From an uncultured Emticicia sp. (GTDB taxonomy: Bacteria; Bacteroidota; Bacteroidia; Cytophagales; Spirosomataceae): a stretch of DNA of 48,557 nucleotides. Below are positions 1 through 8,969 of this stretch, in pieces. The stretch is taken from NCBI RefSeq assembly GCF_937903345.1, contig NZ_CALCZQ010000009.1:1-48557 (forward strand). The letters are read 5' to 3'. A program made the position numbers and the translations under genes. Below the pieces are notes generated by a model, which ran no database searches, was not told the origin of the DNA, and saw only the letters and a program-made list of their open reading frames with translations. Every line of letters begins with the position of its first letter. Positions within the stretch are counted from its first letter, which is position 1.

Positions 1-17
1 TGAGACTTAAAATTTCT

Positions 18-25
18 TAAATTTG
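18..25 (+). promoter_or_regulatory. Candidate -7 box upstream of the first glycosyltransferase
   Basis: TAAATTTG matches the Bacteroidota -7 consensus TAnnTTTG, about 77 nt before the ATG of the first gene. The matching -33 element would fall at or beyond the window edge, so it cannot be tested here. One 8-nt match in AT-rich DNA is weak evidence. Confidence 0.25.
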
Positions 26-101
26 AATCCATTTAAAACAAATTTAGTTTTAAAAGTAATTATACTTAAAAAAAACTTTTACTCGCAAACGACTTCATTA
101 A

Positions 102-1250
102 ATGAAAATGCTCATAATTCATCAGTTCTTTTGGGCTCATTATAAAGCAAAAATATATACTGAGCTTCAAAAAGTTGTTGATAAGCGACCAGAAGATGAA
201 CTTTTAGTACTTCAAACCGCATTGAATGAATTTTCTAGAGCAAAAATCGGAAGTATTGATTACAGTATTCATCAGTATAACGTAAAAATATTATTTGAAG
301 ACTATTATGAAAATACCACCTTTTGGCAACGAGTAAAAGCCTCAATTTATTGGGTAAATAAATTTCAACCTAATGTGATTAATTTACCTGGCTATTATGA
401 GCCTGCTATGAATGTGGTACTTTTTTATTGTCGATTAAAAGGTATTCAAGTCGTTATTTCAGCTGACTCTACCGAAGGTGACAATCCAAATATAGGTTGG
501 CGTGAAACTTTAAAACGATTTGTGGTTTCAAAAGCCCAAGGATTTTTCTGTTATGGATCAAAATCTGCAGAATATATTTTAAAACTTGGAATGAAACCAA
601 AGCACATTTTGGTAGCAAATAATTCGGTTGACAACAATAAAGTTGCCAGTGTACACGCCGAAGCCTTTAAAACACGAGATCAGGTAAAGCAATCATACAA
701 TTTAAGAAAATATAATTTTATTTATGTAGGGCGTTTAATTGGTGTTAAAAACTTGGATAATTTGTTGGCTGCTTATAAGGCATTGGACGATTCGAATTGG
801 GGTTTGATTGTTTTGGGGGATGGAGATGAAGAAGTCAAATTGAAAAAATATAAAAGTGATAACAATCTTGATGGAATTTGTTTCATTGAAGGCCAACCTT
901 GGTTTGATGTGCCCAAAATCTTAGCTTTGGCCGATGTTTTTGTATTACCGAGTTATTCCGAACCTTGGGGATTGGTTGTGAATGAGGCAATGGCAAGTGG
1001 TTTGCCTGTAATTGTATCTAATAAATGTGGTTCTGCATTTGATGCCGTTTTGGAAGATTCAAATGGCTATACATTTAATCCGTATAATGTTGAAGAATTG
1101 ACTTCAATTTTTAAGAAATTTGTCGATAACCCCGAAAAAATTGAACCTTTTGGTCAGAAATCAAGAGAAATTATTAAACGTTTTTCGCCTGAAAATGTAG
1201 CACAAGAAATGTATGATGGTTTTAAAAAAGTAGTTTATGAAAATAAGTAG
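102..1250 (+). CDS. Glycosyltransferase family 4 (GT-B fold)
   Basis: This protein of 382 residues is probably a cytoplasmic or membrane-associated enzyme that transfers sugar from a nucleotide-sugar donor to a glycan acceptor. The C-terminal half has the GT4 signature: the segment FIYVGRLIGVKNLDNLL (about residue 205 on) opens the donor-binding domain. The later run SYSEPWGLVVNEAMASG (about 285-302) carries the E-x7-E pair that binds the nucleotide sugar. Length is normal for the family. The ATG start is followed by a hydrophobic beta strand (MLIIHQFF) that is a normal GT-B beginning. Its last 14 bases overlap the acyltransferase gene, so the two are translationally coupled. Donor and acceptor cannot be told from sequence. 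Confidence 0.9.
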   Translation: MKMLIIHQFFWAHYKAKIYTELQKVVDKRPEDELLVLQTALNEFSRAKIGSIDYSIHQYNVKILFEDYYENTTFWQRVKASIYWVNKFQPNVINLPGYYEPAMNVVLFYCRLKGIQVVISADSTEGDNPNIGWRETLKRFVVSKAQGFFCYGSKSAEYILKLGMKPKHILVANNSVDNNKVASVHAEAFKTRDQVKQSYNLRKYNFIYVGRLIGVKNLDNLLAAYKALDDSNWGLIVLGDGDEEVKLKKYKSDNNLDGICFIEGQPWFDVPKILALADVFVLPSYSEPWGLVVNEAMASGLPVIVSNKCGSAFDAVLEDSNGYTFNPYNVEELTSIFKKFVDNPEKIEPFGQKSREIIKRFSPENVAQEMYDGFKKVVYENK

Positions 1251-2289
1251 AGAAAATAATTTTGATCTTATACGACTTCTTGCGGCTTTTCAAGTAATGA
1301 TTTGGCATAGTTCTGTACATTTTGGATTATCAGAAAGACTACATGATATTTTGGTAGTGATATATCATTTTCCAGGAGTTCCAATTTTTTTTACTATTAG
1401 TGGATTTTTAATAAGTTTTTCGTTGGAACGGAATAAATTTAATTTAAAACAATATTTTACAAATAGAGGTCTTAGAATTTTCCCTGCTCTTTGGGTTTGT
1501 ACAATTCTAACAGCACTATTACTCCTTATTTTTGATAAGATTGGAAGTTCAAAGGACTTTATTACCTGGTTTGTTGCTCAAATTACCTTTTTTCAATTTT
1601 ACGCGAGCGAATCTCTTAAAACTTGGGGCACAGGTCATCCTAATGGTAGTTTGTGGAGCATAGCAGTTGAATTGCAGTTTTATTTTGCCTTACCATTGAT
1701 TTTATATTTAATCAATCTTTCTAAAAATAAATTGATTATCAATTTATTACTACTTTTGGTTTTTCTACTTTCGATTTTTATTAAGCATTTTGCATACAAT
1801 AATGCCTTACTATTGCAAAATGAATTGTGCATTAAATTGCTAAATAATACAGTTTTAATGTACCTTCACTTCTTCTTGACTGGTATAGCAATATTTAAGA
1901 ATTTTGAGTGGTTACTGGCATACTTGAAAGACAAAGCAATTATTTGGCTCGTAATATATGTAGCTTATATTCTTGTGTTTAAGTTTTGGCTCAAATTATA
2001 CGATAACAATTATGAAATAAGTATTTGGGGTATTTTGGCCAATACAATCTTGTCATTGCTCACAATTTCATTTGCTTTTTCGTTTACTAAATTAAGCAAA
2101 AAGCTGCTGCATGAAAATGATATTTCTTATGGAATTTATATATATCACATGCCAATTATAAATACATTTGTGAGTTTAGGCTATAAAGGAAGTATTTGGA
2201 ATTTATTGATTTTAGCTTTTTTAACAACTATTTTAGCTTTTTTATCTTGGAAAATGATCGAACAGAAAATTTTGAAATTAAAAATGTGA
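1237..2289 (+). CDS. Membrane O-acyltransferase (acyltransferase family 3, OafA-like)
   Basis: This polytopic inner-membrane protein of 350 residues probably transfers an acetyl or other acyl group to a sugar hydroxyl of a surface glycan. The N-terminus has the family's hallmark, FDLIRLLAAFQVMIWHSS, with the Arg and the putative catalytic His at the end of the first membrane helix. The later segment SLWSIAVELQFYF is another conserved family block. About ten hydrophobic segments follow, and the length fits the single-domain form without an SGNH tail. The start lies inside the end of the preceding GT4 gene, which suggests that the two act on the same glycan. It is convergent with the next gene, with only 52 nt between them and no clear terminator hairpin. 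Confidence 0.9.
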   Translation: MKISRENNFDLIRLLAAFQVMIWHSSVHFGLSERLHDILVVIYHFPGVPIFFTISGFLISFSLERNKFNLKQYFTNRGLRIFPALWVCTILTALLLLIFDKIGSSKDFITWFVAQITFFQFYASESLKTWGTGHPNGSLWSIAVELQFYFALPLILYLINLSKNKLIINLLLLLVFLLSIFIKHFAYNNALLLQNELCIKLLNNTVLMYLHFFLTGIAIFKNFEWLLAYLKDKAIIWLVIYVAYILVFKFWLKLYDNNYEISIWGILANTILSLLTISFAFSFTKLSKKLLHENDISYGIYIYHMPIINTFVSLGYKGSIWNLLILAFLTTILAFLSWKMIEQKILKLKM

Positions 2290-2341
2290 TTTAGGATTTG
2301 TATTTAAAACCAGTTATAGTAGCAAGAGCTGATCTCAAATA

Positions 2342-2989
2342 TTATTTTAAAATAATTGTAGTTTCCGTGTATTTACCTTCTGGGACAGGATTAACAACCG
2401 ATTCTAAATAGCCATTCGGCAACTTTCCACCTGGAATCCATAATTCATTTGCACCTGTTTCATTGCCGGATGGTAATCTTAGTTTGAGTTTTTTAGGTTT
2501 ACGTATGTCTATTCTGATAATTGCTCCATTTTGCCACATTCCATGCGGAATGCCTAATTCGGTTTCTACATAGCTAAGTTGACCATTAGCTTTTTTAATC
2601 AAATCATCCATCTCTTTCTTGCACATTACAAAGAGTCCATCTTGACGGCCTAATAGTGCTCTGCCATATTTATCTAAAACTTGCTTTTGTGTAAGGAATG
2701 ATGCACCACGTCTAAAATTTCGTTGATGTCTATGCCGATACCTCCATTTTAAATAATTCGATGGATTTGGTCTGTTTCCTTTTGGAATACTTAAAATTTC
2801 GTTTTTGGAATGTCCTTTTTTGAAGGTCTTTACTAACAAATCTGTTGAATCGATTTGCATATAATGACCTTCTGTGACATAAAAATATTTTGGAACGAAT
2901 ATTATTTTAATTGAAGCATTGGCTGAAATTAAAACATTGAATAGAAAAATATAAATTAGAAGAATTTTTATTTTCGAAATTTTAAACAT
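2342..2989 (-). CDS. Exported protein with a toxin-like C-terminal domain, function unknown
   Basis: The frame opens at 3019, but the ATG at 2989 is the better start because it begins directly with a signal peptide (MFKISKIKILLIYIFLFNVL, Ala-rich cleavage region just after). That gives about 215 residues. The middle is basic (WRYRHRHQRNFRRG). The C-terminal half has a compact pattern: GRQDGLFVM, then ELGIPHGMW, then LPSGNETGANELWIPGG and a final ESVVNPVPEG. It reminds me of C-terminal modules of polymorphic (Rhs or secreted) toxins, but no family was confirmed, so that is inference. Here it is a standalone secreted protein, not the tip of a large carrier. The neighbours are glycan genes and no immunity gene is obvious. 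Confidence 0.65.
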   Translation of the reverse strand: MFKISKIKILLIYIFLFNVLISANASIKIIFVPKYFYVTEGHYMQIDSTDLLVKTFKKGHSKNEILSIPKGNRPNPSNYLKWRYRHRHQRNFRRGASFLTQKQVLDKYGRALLGRQDGLFVMCKKEMDDLIKKANGQLSYVETELGIPHGMWQNGAIIRIDIRKPKKLKLRLPSGNETGANELWIPGGKLPNGYLESVVNPVPEGKYTETTIILK

Positions 2990-3075
2990 ACTTAAATTAG
3001 GTTGTTGCGAGAATTGCAAAGCTTTAATGAATTTCTTGTGAATTAATAACTACTATCTTATTTGTTTAATTATAT

Positions 3076-4611
3076 TTATTTTTCAGAAACCTCTTTCATT
3101 AAATAATTTCCAAAAAAAGAATTTTTCTTTGCAAAATACTGCAAGAAAATTTCTTGAGGAATGTCTGCCTTATTAATATTTGGACTTTCGGCAATGTTAG
3201 GAACTTTCTCCCATTTAAGCGTAGTGAAACTACTAAAAACTCCTAAAATGATTGTGAACGCCATGTATAGTCTTAATAATCTAGTTGAAATGTGAGATTT
3301 TAACATTTCTGAATAAGTAAACATTAAAAGAATAAAAATTAAAATTTTGATAGTACTTATAAGTCGCATTGCCAAGTCATTGTTGAAACCGATGCGATAA
3401 ATTGGCGAAAGAATGAAAAATGATAAACTAAAACCAAGTAGCACTAATTTATTTTTGTACGAATTTTTAGATGCAAATAGTTTATACATAAAATAAATGT
3501 AAATTCCGACTTCTAAAACACAATATCCGAACAAAGCTAAGGTAGATACGAATGGTTTTTGGTAGAGGAATCCAGAAATATCAGCGAAAGTCCAAATAAA
3601 ACCTGAAAAACGATTATCTTGAAAATGTGCCAAAAAATAACTACACATAATGAAGGTGATGATTCCGCCTCCAACTAAATTAGTGACACTAAAAAAGTTT
3701 GAAAATCTTCTGAATACTACCAAAAATCCAGCAATAATACCTACACTAAATGCTCCTAAAAATGACCACATCAGTAGCAACGAAACAAAGAATAATATAT
3801 AACGATTGTCTTTTCTAATAAAGCTTTCGTAATAAACAAAAAAGACTCCAACTGTTGTAACTATGTAATGCTGAGGTGAATAATGAATGTTTATTAAATT
3901 AAACGAAATACCTGATGGCCATATAAAATATTGAATCATCGGTAATGAAATAATATCTTTTAATAGGTAATGTGCATAAAGGTAGGGTTTGAAAAGTGTT
4001 GCACCCAATAAGAATAAAATGAAAACTAAAAATACATTAATATTTTTTGGACTTAAAAAGTATAACCAAGCAAATGAAAGAAATATACCTATTGCCCCCC
4101 ATAAATATAATAATATATTGCTTGCTCCAAAACCTACGAATTTGCAAATGATTGCTGTGGGTAAATAATAGGCCATATAATACCCTAAAATTGCAGGTTC
4201 TTTCAATATCCCGTATCGAGTCTCATTTTCATAGACAACAGGAAATGGTTTTTCGATGAGCTCTTTTACAATTGTGTTGTGCTTATAATAATCGTAGGAT
4301 TGCCCCAAACCAAAATTTCCTAAACTAAAAATAACACCCAATATCAATGTGAATAATGCTAAATATAGAAGAGTGCTGAATTCAATTTTGTTAACCCTCA
4401 ATGCCACGAATTCTTCATCACTATTTTTAGTATTTATTATAAAATTATAAAACGAAAAAATTGAAACTACAAAACCAACAGTTGCCCAAAATAGATTCAA
4501 CCACGTAATAATAAATATCAAATTCGGTACTAGTAGGTAAGTAAACGTTATTATTTTTAGGTTTTTAATAGTCATTTTGATAATAAAATTTGTGGTTTCG
4601 ATTTTAGACAA
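3076..4611 (-). CDS. Polytopic membrane protein, possible GT-C glycosyltransferase
   Basis: This integral membrane protein of 511 residues has roughly ten or more hydrophobic segments. After the second or third helix an exported loop reads GLGQSYDYYKHNTIVKELIE, followed by YYMAYYLPTAI. An acidic loop of the D-x-x-K-H type followed by an aromatic/Pro helix is a pattern seen in many bacterial GT-C-like membrane proteins that use polyprenyl-linked sugars. I do not recognise a named family. A second in-frame ATG at 4575 removes twelve polar residues and would start closer to the first helix. It is followed on the same strand by a DPM-like GT2 and another GT-C-like protein upstream, which supports a lipid-linked sugar role. 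Confidence 0.75.
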   Translation of the reverse strand: MSKIETTNFIIKMTIKNLKIITFTYLLVPNLIFIITWLNLFWATVGFVVSIFSFYNFIINTKNSDEEFVALRVNKIEFSTLLYLALFTLILGVIFSLGNFGLGQSYDYYKHNTIVKELIEKPFPVVYENETRYGILKEPAILGYYMAYYLPTAIICKFVGFGASNILLYLWGAIGIFLSFAWLYFLSPKNINVFLVFILFLLGATLFKPYLYAHYLLKDIISLPMIQYFIWPSGISFNLINIHYSPQHYIVTTVGVFFVYYESFIRKDNRYILFFVSLLLMWSFLGAFSVGIIAGFLVVFRRFSNFFSVTNLVGGGIITFIMCSYFLAHFQDNRFSGFIWTFADISGFLYQKPFVSTLALFGYCVLEVGIYIYFMYKLFASKNSYKNKLVLLGFSLSFFILSPIYRIGFNNDLAMRLISTIKILIFILLMFTYSEMLKSHISTRLLRLYMAFTIILGVFSSFTTLKWEKVPNIAESPNINKADIPQEIFLQYFAKKNSFFGNYLMKEVSEK

Positions 4612-4654
4612 ATAATTAGAATTTATTTACTAATTGATACAAATCTTAAATAAA

Positions 4655-5356
4655 TTAATTCACAAATCTATATTTGAATAAAACCCATATAGCTTCTACA
4701 CCGTCTTTCCAATTAATTTTTTTTCCTTCATTTATCGAGCGAGGGTAATAACTGATCGGAACTTCGGGTATTTTATAGCCGAGTTTTGCAACCTTCGCTG
4801 TAACTTCTGGGCAAAATTCAAAACCAGTGCAGTTGAGTTTTATTGATTTTAAAAGTTTAGCATCAAAAACTTTGTAGCAAGTCGGTTCGTCAGTTAAGGT
4901 TTGAAAATATAAGATATTAGTTATCCAAGTTACAACCTGTCCACCTAAAAAGAATGAAAAATATGAGTGCTTATTTTGTTTATTCAAAAATCTTGAACCA
5001 TAAACTACTTTTTCTTTTCCACTTTCAATAACTGGAATTAATTTATGATAATCTTGTGGGTCATATTCCAAATCCGCATCTTGAATAATAATAATGTCAC
5101 CTGTTGAATGTTCGATAGCAGTTCTGATTGCCTGACCTTTTCCTTGATTTTTTTCGTGAAAAACTACTTTAATAATATCACTTTTCAAGTTTTCAAGTAA
5201 TTTACGTGTACCATCAGTAGAGCCATCATCAACGACAATGATTTCTTTTGGTATACTTATATTTAAAATCTTATTTAGAATATCTTGTATATTATTAACT
5301 TCATTGTAAGCTGGTATTAATACAGAAAGGAGCATGTTTTTATGGGTATATTTCAA
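4655..5356 (-). CDS. Family 2 glycosyltransferase, dolichyl/polyprenyl-phosphate mannose synthase type
   Basis: This GT-A enzyme of 233 residues probably loads a sugar from a nucleotide donor onto polyprenyl phosphate at the cytoplasmic face. The start LLSVLIPAYNEVNNI, the strand EIIVVDDGSTDGT, the motif DADLEYDP (DxD, metal and nucleotide binding) and GSRFL match the DPM1-like branch. There is no C-terminal membrane anchor, as in the short soluble form. Two in-frame ATGs (5356 and 5335) are possible; the second fits the usual family start better. Flanked on the same strand by two GT-C-like membrane proteins, it may make the lipid-phosphate sugar they use. The sugar itself cannot be assigned. 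Confidence 0.88.
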   Translation of the reverse strand: MKYTHKNMLLSVLIPAYNEVNNIQDILNKILNISIPKEIIVVDDGSTDGTRKLLENLKSDIIKVVFHEKNQGKGQAIRTAIEHSTGDIIIIQDADLEYDPQDYHKLIPVIESGKEKVVYGSRFLNKQNKHSYFSFFLGGQVVTWITNILYFQTLTDEPTCYKVFDAKLLKSIKLNCTGFEFCPEVTAKVAKLGYKIPEVPISYYPRSINEGKKINWKDGVEAIWVLFKYRFVN

Positions 5357-5390
5357 TTTTTAAATATTTCTAAACGTTATGTTTCACACC

Positions 5391-6827
5391 TTATCTACTT
5401 CTTTTTCTATGCCAAAGTTTTATATTAAGTACTGAATCTGTTTCAACTGTAAAGTTTTTATTTAATTCTTGACGTAATTTATCGATGGCAATTTTATTTT
5501 CGGGTGTATTTACTTTGGTACTATCATCAATCACTGTATCTCTAAACCCAAAAAGCACTAATTTTAGTGTAGTATCTTGCAAAGATTTTTCATATACATC
5601 TGTGTGTGTTTTTATATAATCACTTGTTTGCATTTCTGTATTGATAAACGGTACATTCGGATATCGATAAGAATGAAAGTAGAATAACGAGCCGAAATCA
5701 ATAAGCAATGCTTTATCACCCGCTTTTAGATTTCGATTAATGGTACTTTCATACGTTTTTTCAATTGCAAAATCATCAATTATTAACAAACGCTGAATTA
5801 CTTCCCGACGAGTGATAAATGTAATGACTAACACCAGAACTGATAGGAAAGTAAGGGCTAGGTAAATTCGATTAAGTTTTTGTTCGTAAATTTTGCTGTA
5901 ATGTGCATAAACCATTGCAATCACGACCGAAAAGAAAGGGGCAGCAGGATAGAAATAATGCGATGCTTGGCTTTTCATTAGGGAAGTCAAAGAAAAAATT
6001 CCGAAAAACAGCGAAATCATAAAAGTCGAATTGCTCCAGTATTTTGATTTATCTTTTACATTGAATGCTAAACAAATGCTTATGATGCTGAGTATAATGA
6101 ACCAAAATGTCTTGACTATCAGTTTTTTGAGAAATAAAGTATGAGCCGGGTAAGAACCAAATGGATAAATATATGACCAATATATATGCTGTTCGAGGCG
6201 ATTTAATAGATAGAAATACAGTATCGATAAAAGTAGTGGAACCGCAAAACCTACCAATATTAATGTGCCTTTTTTAGTTATTTGCCATAAAGTAGATTTT
6301 TTGATAAAGAAACATTCATAAAATAGGTACAGTCCAGCACCAGCCACATAAAACATGGCGATACTTTTGAAAGTCATGGCAATTCCCAATAAAACTCCAC
6401 CAATAAACCAATCTGAATTTTTATTTTTAGATAAAAAGTAAAGTGACCAAATGGCAAGAATCGCTATTGGTGCTTCTGGTTCAAGAAAATTAATCTCCAT
6501 GAAAAAGCAACTAATTAGCGATAAAAGTGCAGTTATAAAAGCCGTTTTGGTACTTTTAGTAAGTCTATTGACTACAATATAACTCGAAATACCAATTCCA
6601 ATAAATTCGATTACAATCAGAAGTGTTACTTGAAAATGAGTATAATCTCCTCCTAATATATTGATGCCAATTTGCACAAAAACATACCAAAGCCATGACT
6701 TTGAAGGGATGAAATCATAGATTTGATAAGCGTCGTTGAGCGAACGCCCAATAACCAAATACTCTAAGGCGTCATATCCGAAGCCAGAATTATAAGAAAA
6801 AAGACCAAAAATAGGCGTTAGCAACAA
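5391..6827 (-). CDS. GT-C membrane glycosyltransferase, ArnT/PMT-like (GT39/GT83 clan)
   Basis: This membrane protein of at least 478 residues has about a dozen hydrophobic segments and a soluble C-terminal tail. The first external loop contains FGYDALEYLVIGRSL; an acidic pair in this loop is typical of PMT/ArnT enzymes, which move sugar from a polyprenyl-phosphate donor to a substrate outside the inner membrane. The called start is a TTG. The frame stays open upstream to 6902 and the extra residues (RQSVFHFGVF and others) look like the natural lead-in to the first helix, yet no ATG, GTG or TTG is present in that stretch. The true start may be non-canonical or lost, and the upstream gene is broken, which suggests a rearrangement between 6900 and 7250. 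Confidence 0.78.
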   Translation of the reverse strand: MLLTPIFGLFSYNSGFGYDALEYLVIGRSLNDAYQIYDFIPSKSWLWYVFVQIGINILGGDYTHFQVTLLIVIEFIGIGISSYIVVNRLTKSTKTAFITALLSLISCFFMEINFLEPEAPIAILAIWSLYFLSKNKNSDWFIGGVLLGIAMTFKSIAMFYVAGAGLYLFYECFFIKKSTLWQITKKGTLILVGFAVPLLLSILYFYLLNRLEQHIYWSYIYPFGSYPAHTLFLKKLIVKTFWFIILSIISICLAFNVKDKSKYWSNSTFMISLFFGIFSLTSLMKSQASHYFYPAAPFFSVVIAMVYAHYSKIYEQKLNRIYLALTFLSVLVLVITFITRREVIQRLLIIDDFAIEKTYESTINRNLKAGDKALLIDFGSLFYFHSYRYPNVPFINTEMQTSDYIKTHTDVYEKSLQDTTLKLVLFGFRDTVIDDSTKVNTPENKIAIDKLRQELNKNFTVETDSVLNIKLWHRKRSR

Positions 6828-7002
6828 AAAAACGCCAAAATGGAATACGGATTGCCGACCGAACGTATTTTTGTTTGTTGTTTTGATAGACTGAAATTTT
6901 TGTTAGACTTTTCAATAGCCTATGTTATAAAAAAAGGTTTCTACCTTAATAGCCAATCATTTTTATACAAAAATAGTAAAAATCATTGGTAATTTAAAGA
7001 TT

Positions 7003-7242
7003 CTATTTTCTACTACTTTTCTGTGGACTAAAAAGTTCTTGATTTAAAACTTGATACAAATAATCGGCTGCTAACTTGTTTCCGTCTTTATTCCAATGTA
7101 AATCAGTAGGGTAATAATATGCCCCAAAAGGGTCTTTATGCTTCATAATTACATCTTTAAATGAATAGACCTTTATATTATTGGCTTTACAAAAATCAAT
7201 AATTACTTTTTCATGACTCATTGTGCCGAAATTTTGGTACAC
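7003..7242 (-). pseudogene. 3' fragment of an SGNH/AlgX-like hydrolase or acyltransferase gene
   Basis: Only about 72-79 residues remain, starting at GTG 7242 or ATG 7221. The segment YYYPTDLHWNKDGNKLAADYL is the C-terminal catalytic block of SGNH/AlgX-like proteins, in which the Asp-x-x-His pair (here DLHW) completes the Ser-Asp-His triad. The preceding KANNIKVYSFKDVI fits the strand and helix just before it. The blocks with the nucleophilic Ser and the Gly and Asn motifs are missing, and a stop codon (7252-7254) lies directly upstream in frame, so this looks like the remnant of a gene of normally 300-400 residues. Such proteins usually acetylate or deacetylate exported glycans. A short functional protein cannot be excluded but is unlikely. 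Confidence 0.65.
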
Positions 7243-7300
7243 TTTGCAAAATTAGCCAATTTTTACTTGGGGTTGTCGTCAAACAGTGATAATTTTAAGC

Positions 7301-8266
7301 ATGAATTGGATAAAACCACTTACGATAGTTGAATTTGTCTTCATTGGCATATTTTTGTTGGTCTATATTACCTACTTTATACGCTTATATTTGGTTGCAC
7401 GTCGATTAGGCACTACTGCTCGTTCGGTTATTATTAAGTTTATTATCAGGGTTATTTATTTAGGTCTTTGTATTTTGGGCTTGTTAGGGCCGAGTTTTGG
7501 TGTAAACGAAATTGAGTCTCAGGCTAGTGGTAAAGATATTTTCTTTGTATTTGATTTATCTCGCTCAATGGATGCAATTGATATCGAACCGTCGAGGTTA
7601 GAAAAAACTAAGTTTGAACTTATTAAAAATATAGACCAACTCAAATCTGATAGGATTGGGTTAATTGTATTTTCATCAGAGGCATATACGCACACTCCAC
7701 TCACATTCGACCGTGATGCCATTCGATTATTCATCCAAAAACTTAGTACTGGTTTGTTCTTAAATAATGGCACTGATTTGAATACTGCTTTTAATTTAAT
7801 TTTGAAAAAATTTCAAGCAAGTTCAAATCTTAATAGCCGAAAAACTAAAGTTATTATACTTATCTCTGATGGAGAAGATTTTGGAAAAATCGAACCTACT
7901 ATAATTCATCAATTAAAGCAAAATAAGATAAATTTGCTTACTCTTGGCGTTGGAACGCCGCAAGGAGGGCAAATAAGAGAAGGCATTGGTTATAAGAAAG
8001 ATAAAAATGGGAAAGAGGTAGTTTCAAAATTTAATTCCACTTATCTAATTAGCTTGACGAAAATACTAAATGGCAAATATTTTCAATTAACAAATCAAGT
8101 AAATGGTGTTTCAGATCTTTTGAAAGAAGTTGACCGCGTTGAAAATAATTGGATCGATACCCGTAAAATGACAGTTGCTAACAATAAATATCATTATTTC
8201 GTAATTTTGGCATTAATTTTAATGATAATTGATATTTTGTTTACAGTACGTACAATCAAAATTTAA
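7301..8266 (+). CDS. batB: BatB-like von Willebrand factor A membrane protein
   Basis: This inner-membrane protein of about 321 residues has two N-terminal helices, a VWA domain facing the periplasm and a C-terminal helix (YHYFVILALILMIIDILF). The metal-ion-dependent adhesion site is intact: DLSRS (Asp85, Ser87, Ser89, counted from ATG 7301) with the downstream segments THTPLTFD and ILISDGEDFG. A GTG at 7286 would add five residues, but the ATG leads better into the first helix. Bat (Bacteroides aerotolerance) proteins are linked to stress tolerance and envelope functions, with no defined enzymatic reaction. The next gene, two bases downstream, is a TPR protein of BatC type. BatA and the MoxR ATPase that often stand upstream are absent here. 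Confidence 0.8.
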   Translation: MNWIKPLTIVEFVFIGIFLLVYITYFIRLYLVARRLGTTARSVIIKFIIRVIYLGLCILGLLGPSFGVNEIESQASGKDIFFVFDLSRSMDAIDIEPSRLEKTKFELIKNIDQLKSDRIGLIVFSSEAYTHTPLTFDRDAIRLFIQKLSTGLFLNNGTDLNTAFNLILKKFQASSNLNSRKTKVIILISDGEDFGKIEPTIIHQLKQNKINLLTLGVGTPQGGQIREGIGYKKDKNGKEVVSKFNSTYLISLTKILNGKYFQLTNQVNGVSDLLKEVDRVENNWIDTRKMTVANNKYHYFVILALILMIIDILFTVRTIKI

Positions 8267-8268
8267 TT

Positions 8269-8931
8269 ATGAACATTTGGTTTTTTTATTTAATCTTGCT
8301 TTTCCTTAATCTGCGTTCACTAACGAATGTTTCCAAAAGAAACGCTCTTAAAATTGAAGCCGCCAACGCATTTTCTAAGAAAAACTATACATTTGCAGTA
8401 CAAAAATACGAAGAATTAGCTAATATTTCTTATAATTTAGAACCAGAAGCACGCTTAAATTTAGCACACTCATATTTCAATATTAATAATACTTCAAAAG
8501 CTTTAGAAGAATATAATAAATTGGTCAGACTTAAAAATGTCGTTATTTCGACCAATGCAATAATTCAAGTGGGTGTGATTGAAACAATGAATGGAGATAG
8601 TAGTGGTTCTTTAGAGTTATTTAAGATTGCACTGCAAAATGATAATGAGAATAAAGTTGCAAGATATAATTATGAATTATTGAGAAAGAAATTACCTCAA
8701 GCTCCTCCAAAGAAAAATCAAAGTCAAACGTCTGAAAGTAAAGCCTCTAATGGCGGTAACACTGAGAAAACCGAAGAAAAACGTGATGAACTAGAATCAA
8801 CTACACCTGAAAATATGAGTAAAGAGAAGGCCTTACAAATTTTGGAAGCGATGAAAATTACGGAACTTCAATATGCACAAAAACACAAACAATATTCAAA
8901 TAAGAAAGAAAAAGTAGAAAAAGATTGGTGA
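8269..8931 (+). CDS. batC: BatC-like TPR protein
   Basis: This protein of 220 residues starts with a hydrophobic signal or anchor (IWFFYLILLFLNL). It continues with about three tetratricopeptide helix pairs: ANAFSKKNYTFAVQKYEELA, EARLNLAHSYFNINNTSKAL and a third ending in ARYNYELLRKKL. A Lys/Gln/Ser/Glu-rich linker (about 145-185) precedes a last helix. TPRs bind other proteins, and in Bat loci they are thought to assemble with the VWA subunits. The gene starts two bases after batB, so co-translation is likely. It is also close (38 nt) to purC. The assignment rests on the TPR pattern plus the neighbour; sequence alone would only say exported TPR protein. Confidence 0.72.
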   Translation: MNIWFFYLILLFLNLRSLTNVSKRNALKIEAANAFSKKNYTFAVQKYEELANISYNLEPEARLNLAHSYFNINNTSKALEEYNKLVRLKNVVISTNAIIQVGVIETMNGDSSGSLELFKIALQNDNENKVARYNYELLRKKLPQAPPKKNQSQTSESKASNGGNTEKTEEKRDELESTTPENMSKEKALQILEAMKITELQYAQKHKQYSNKKEKVEKDW

Positions 8932-8969
8932 TAAAATCGTTTTATTAAAAACAAAAATATTCAATATAA

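Noticed and set aside
1..101. The first three bases TGA as the stop of a gene cut by the window edge
   Set aside because: No coding sequence is visible before it, so nothing supports a gene end here.
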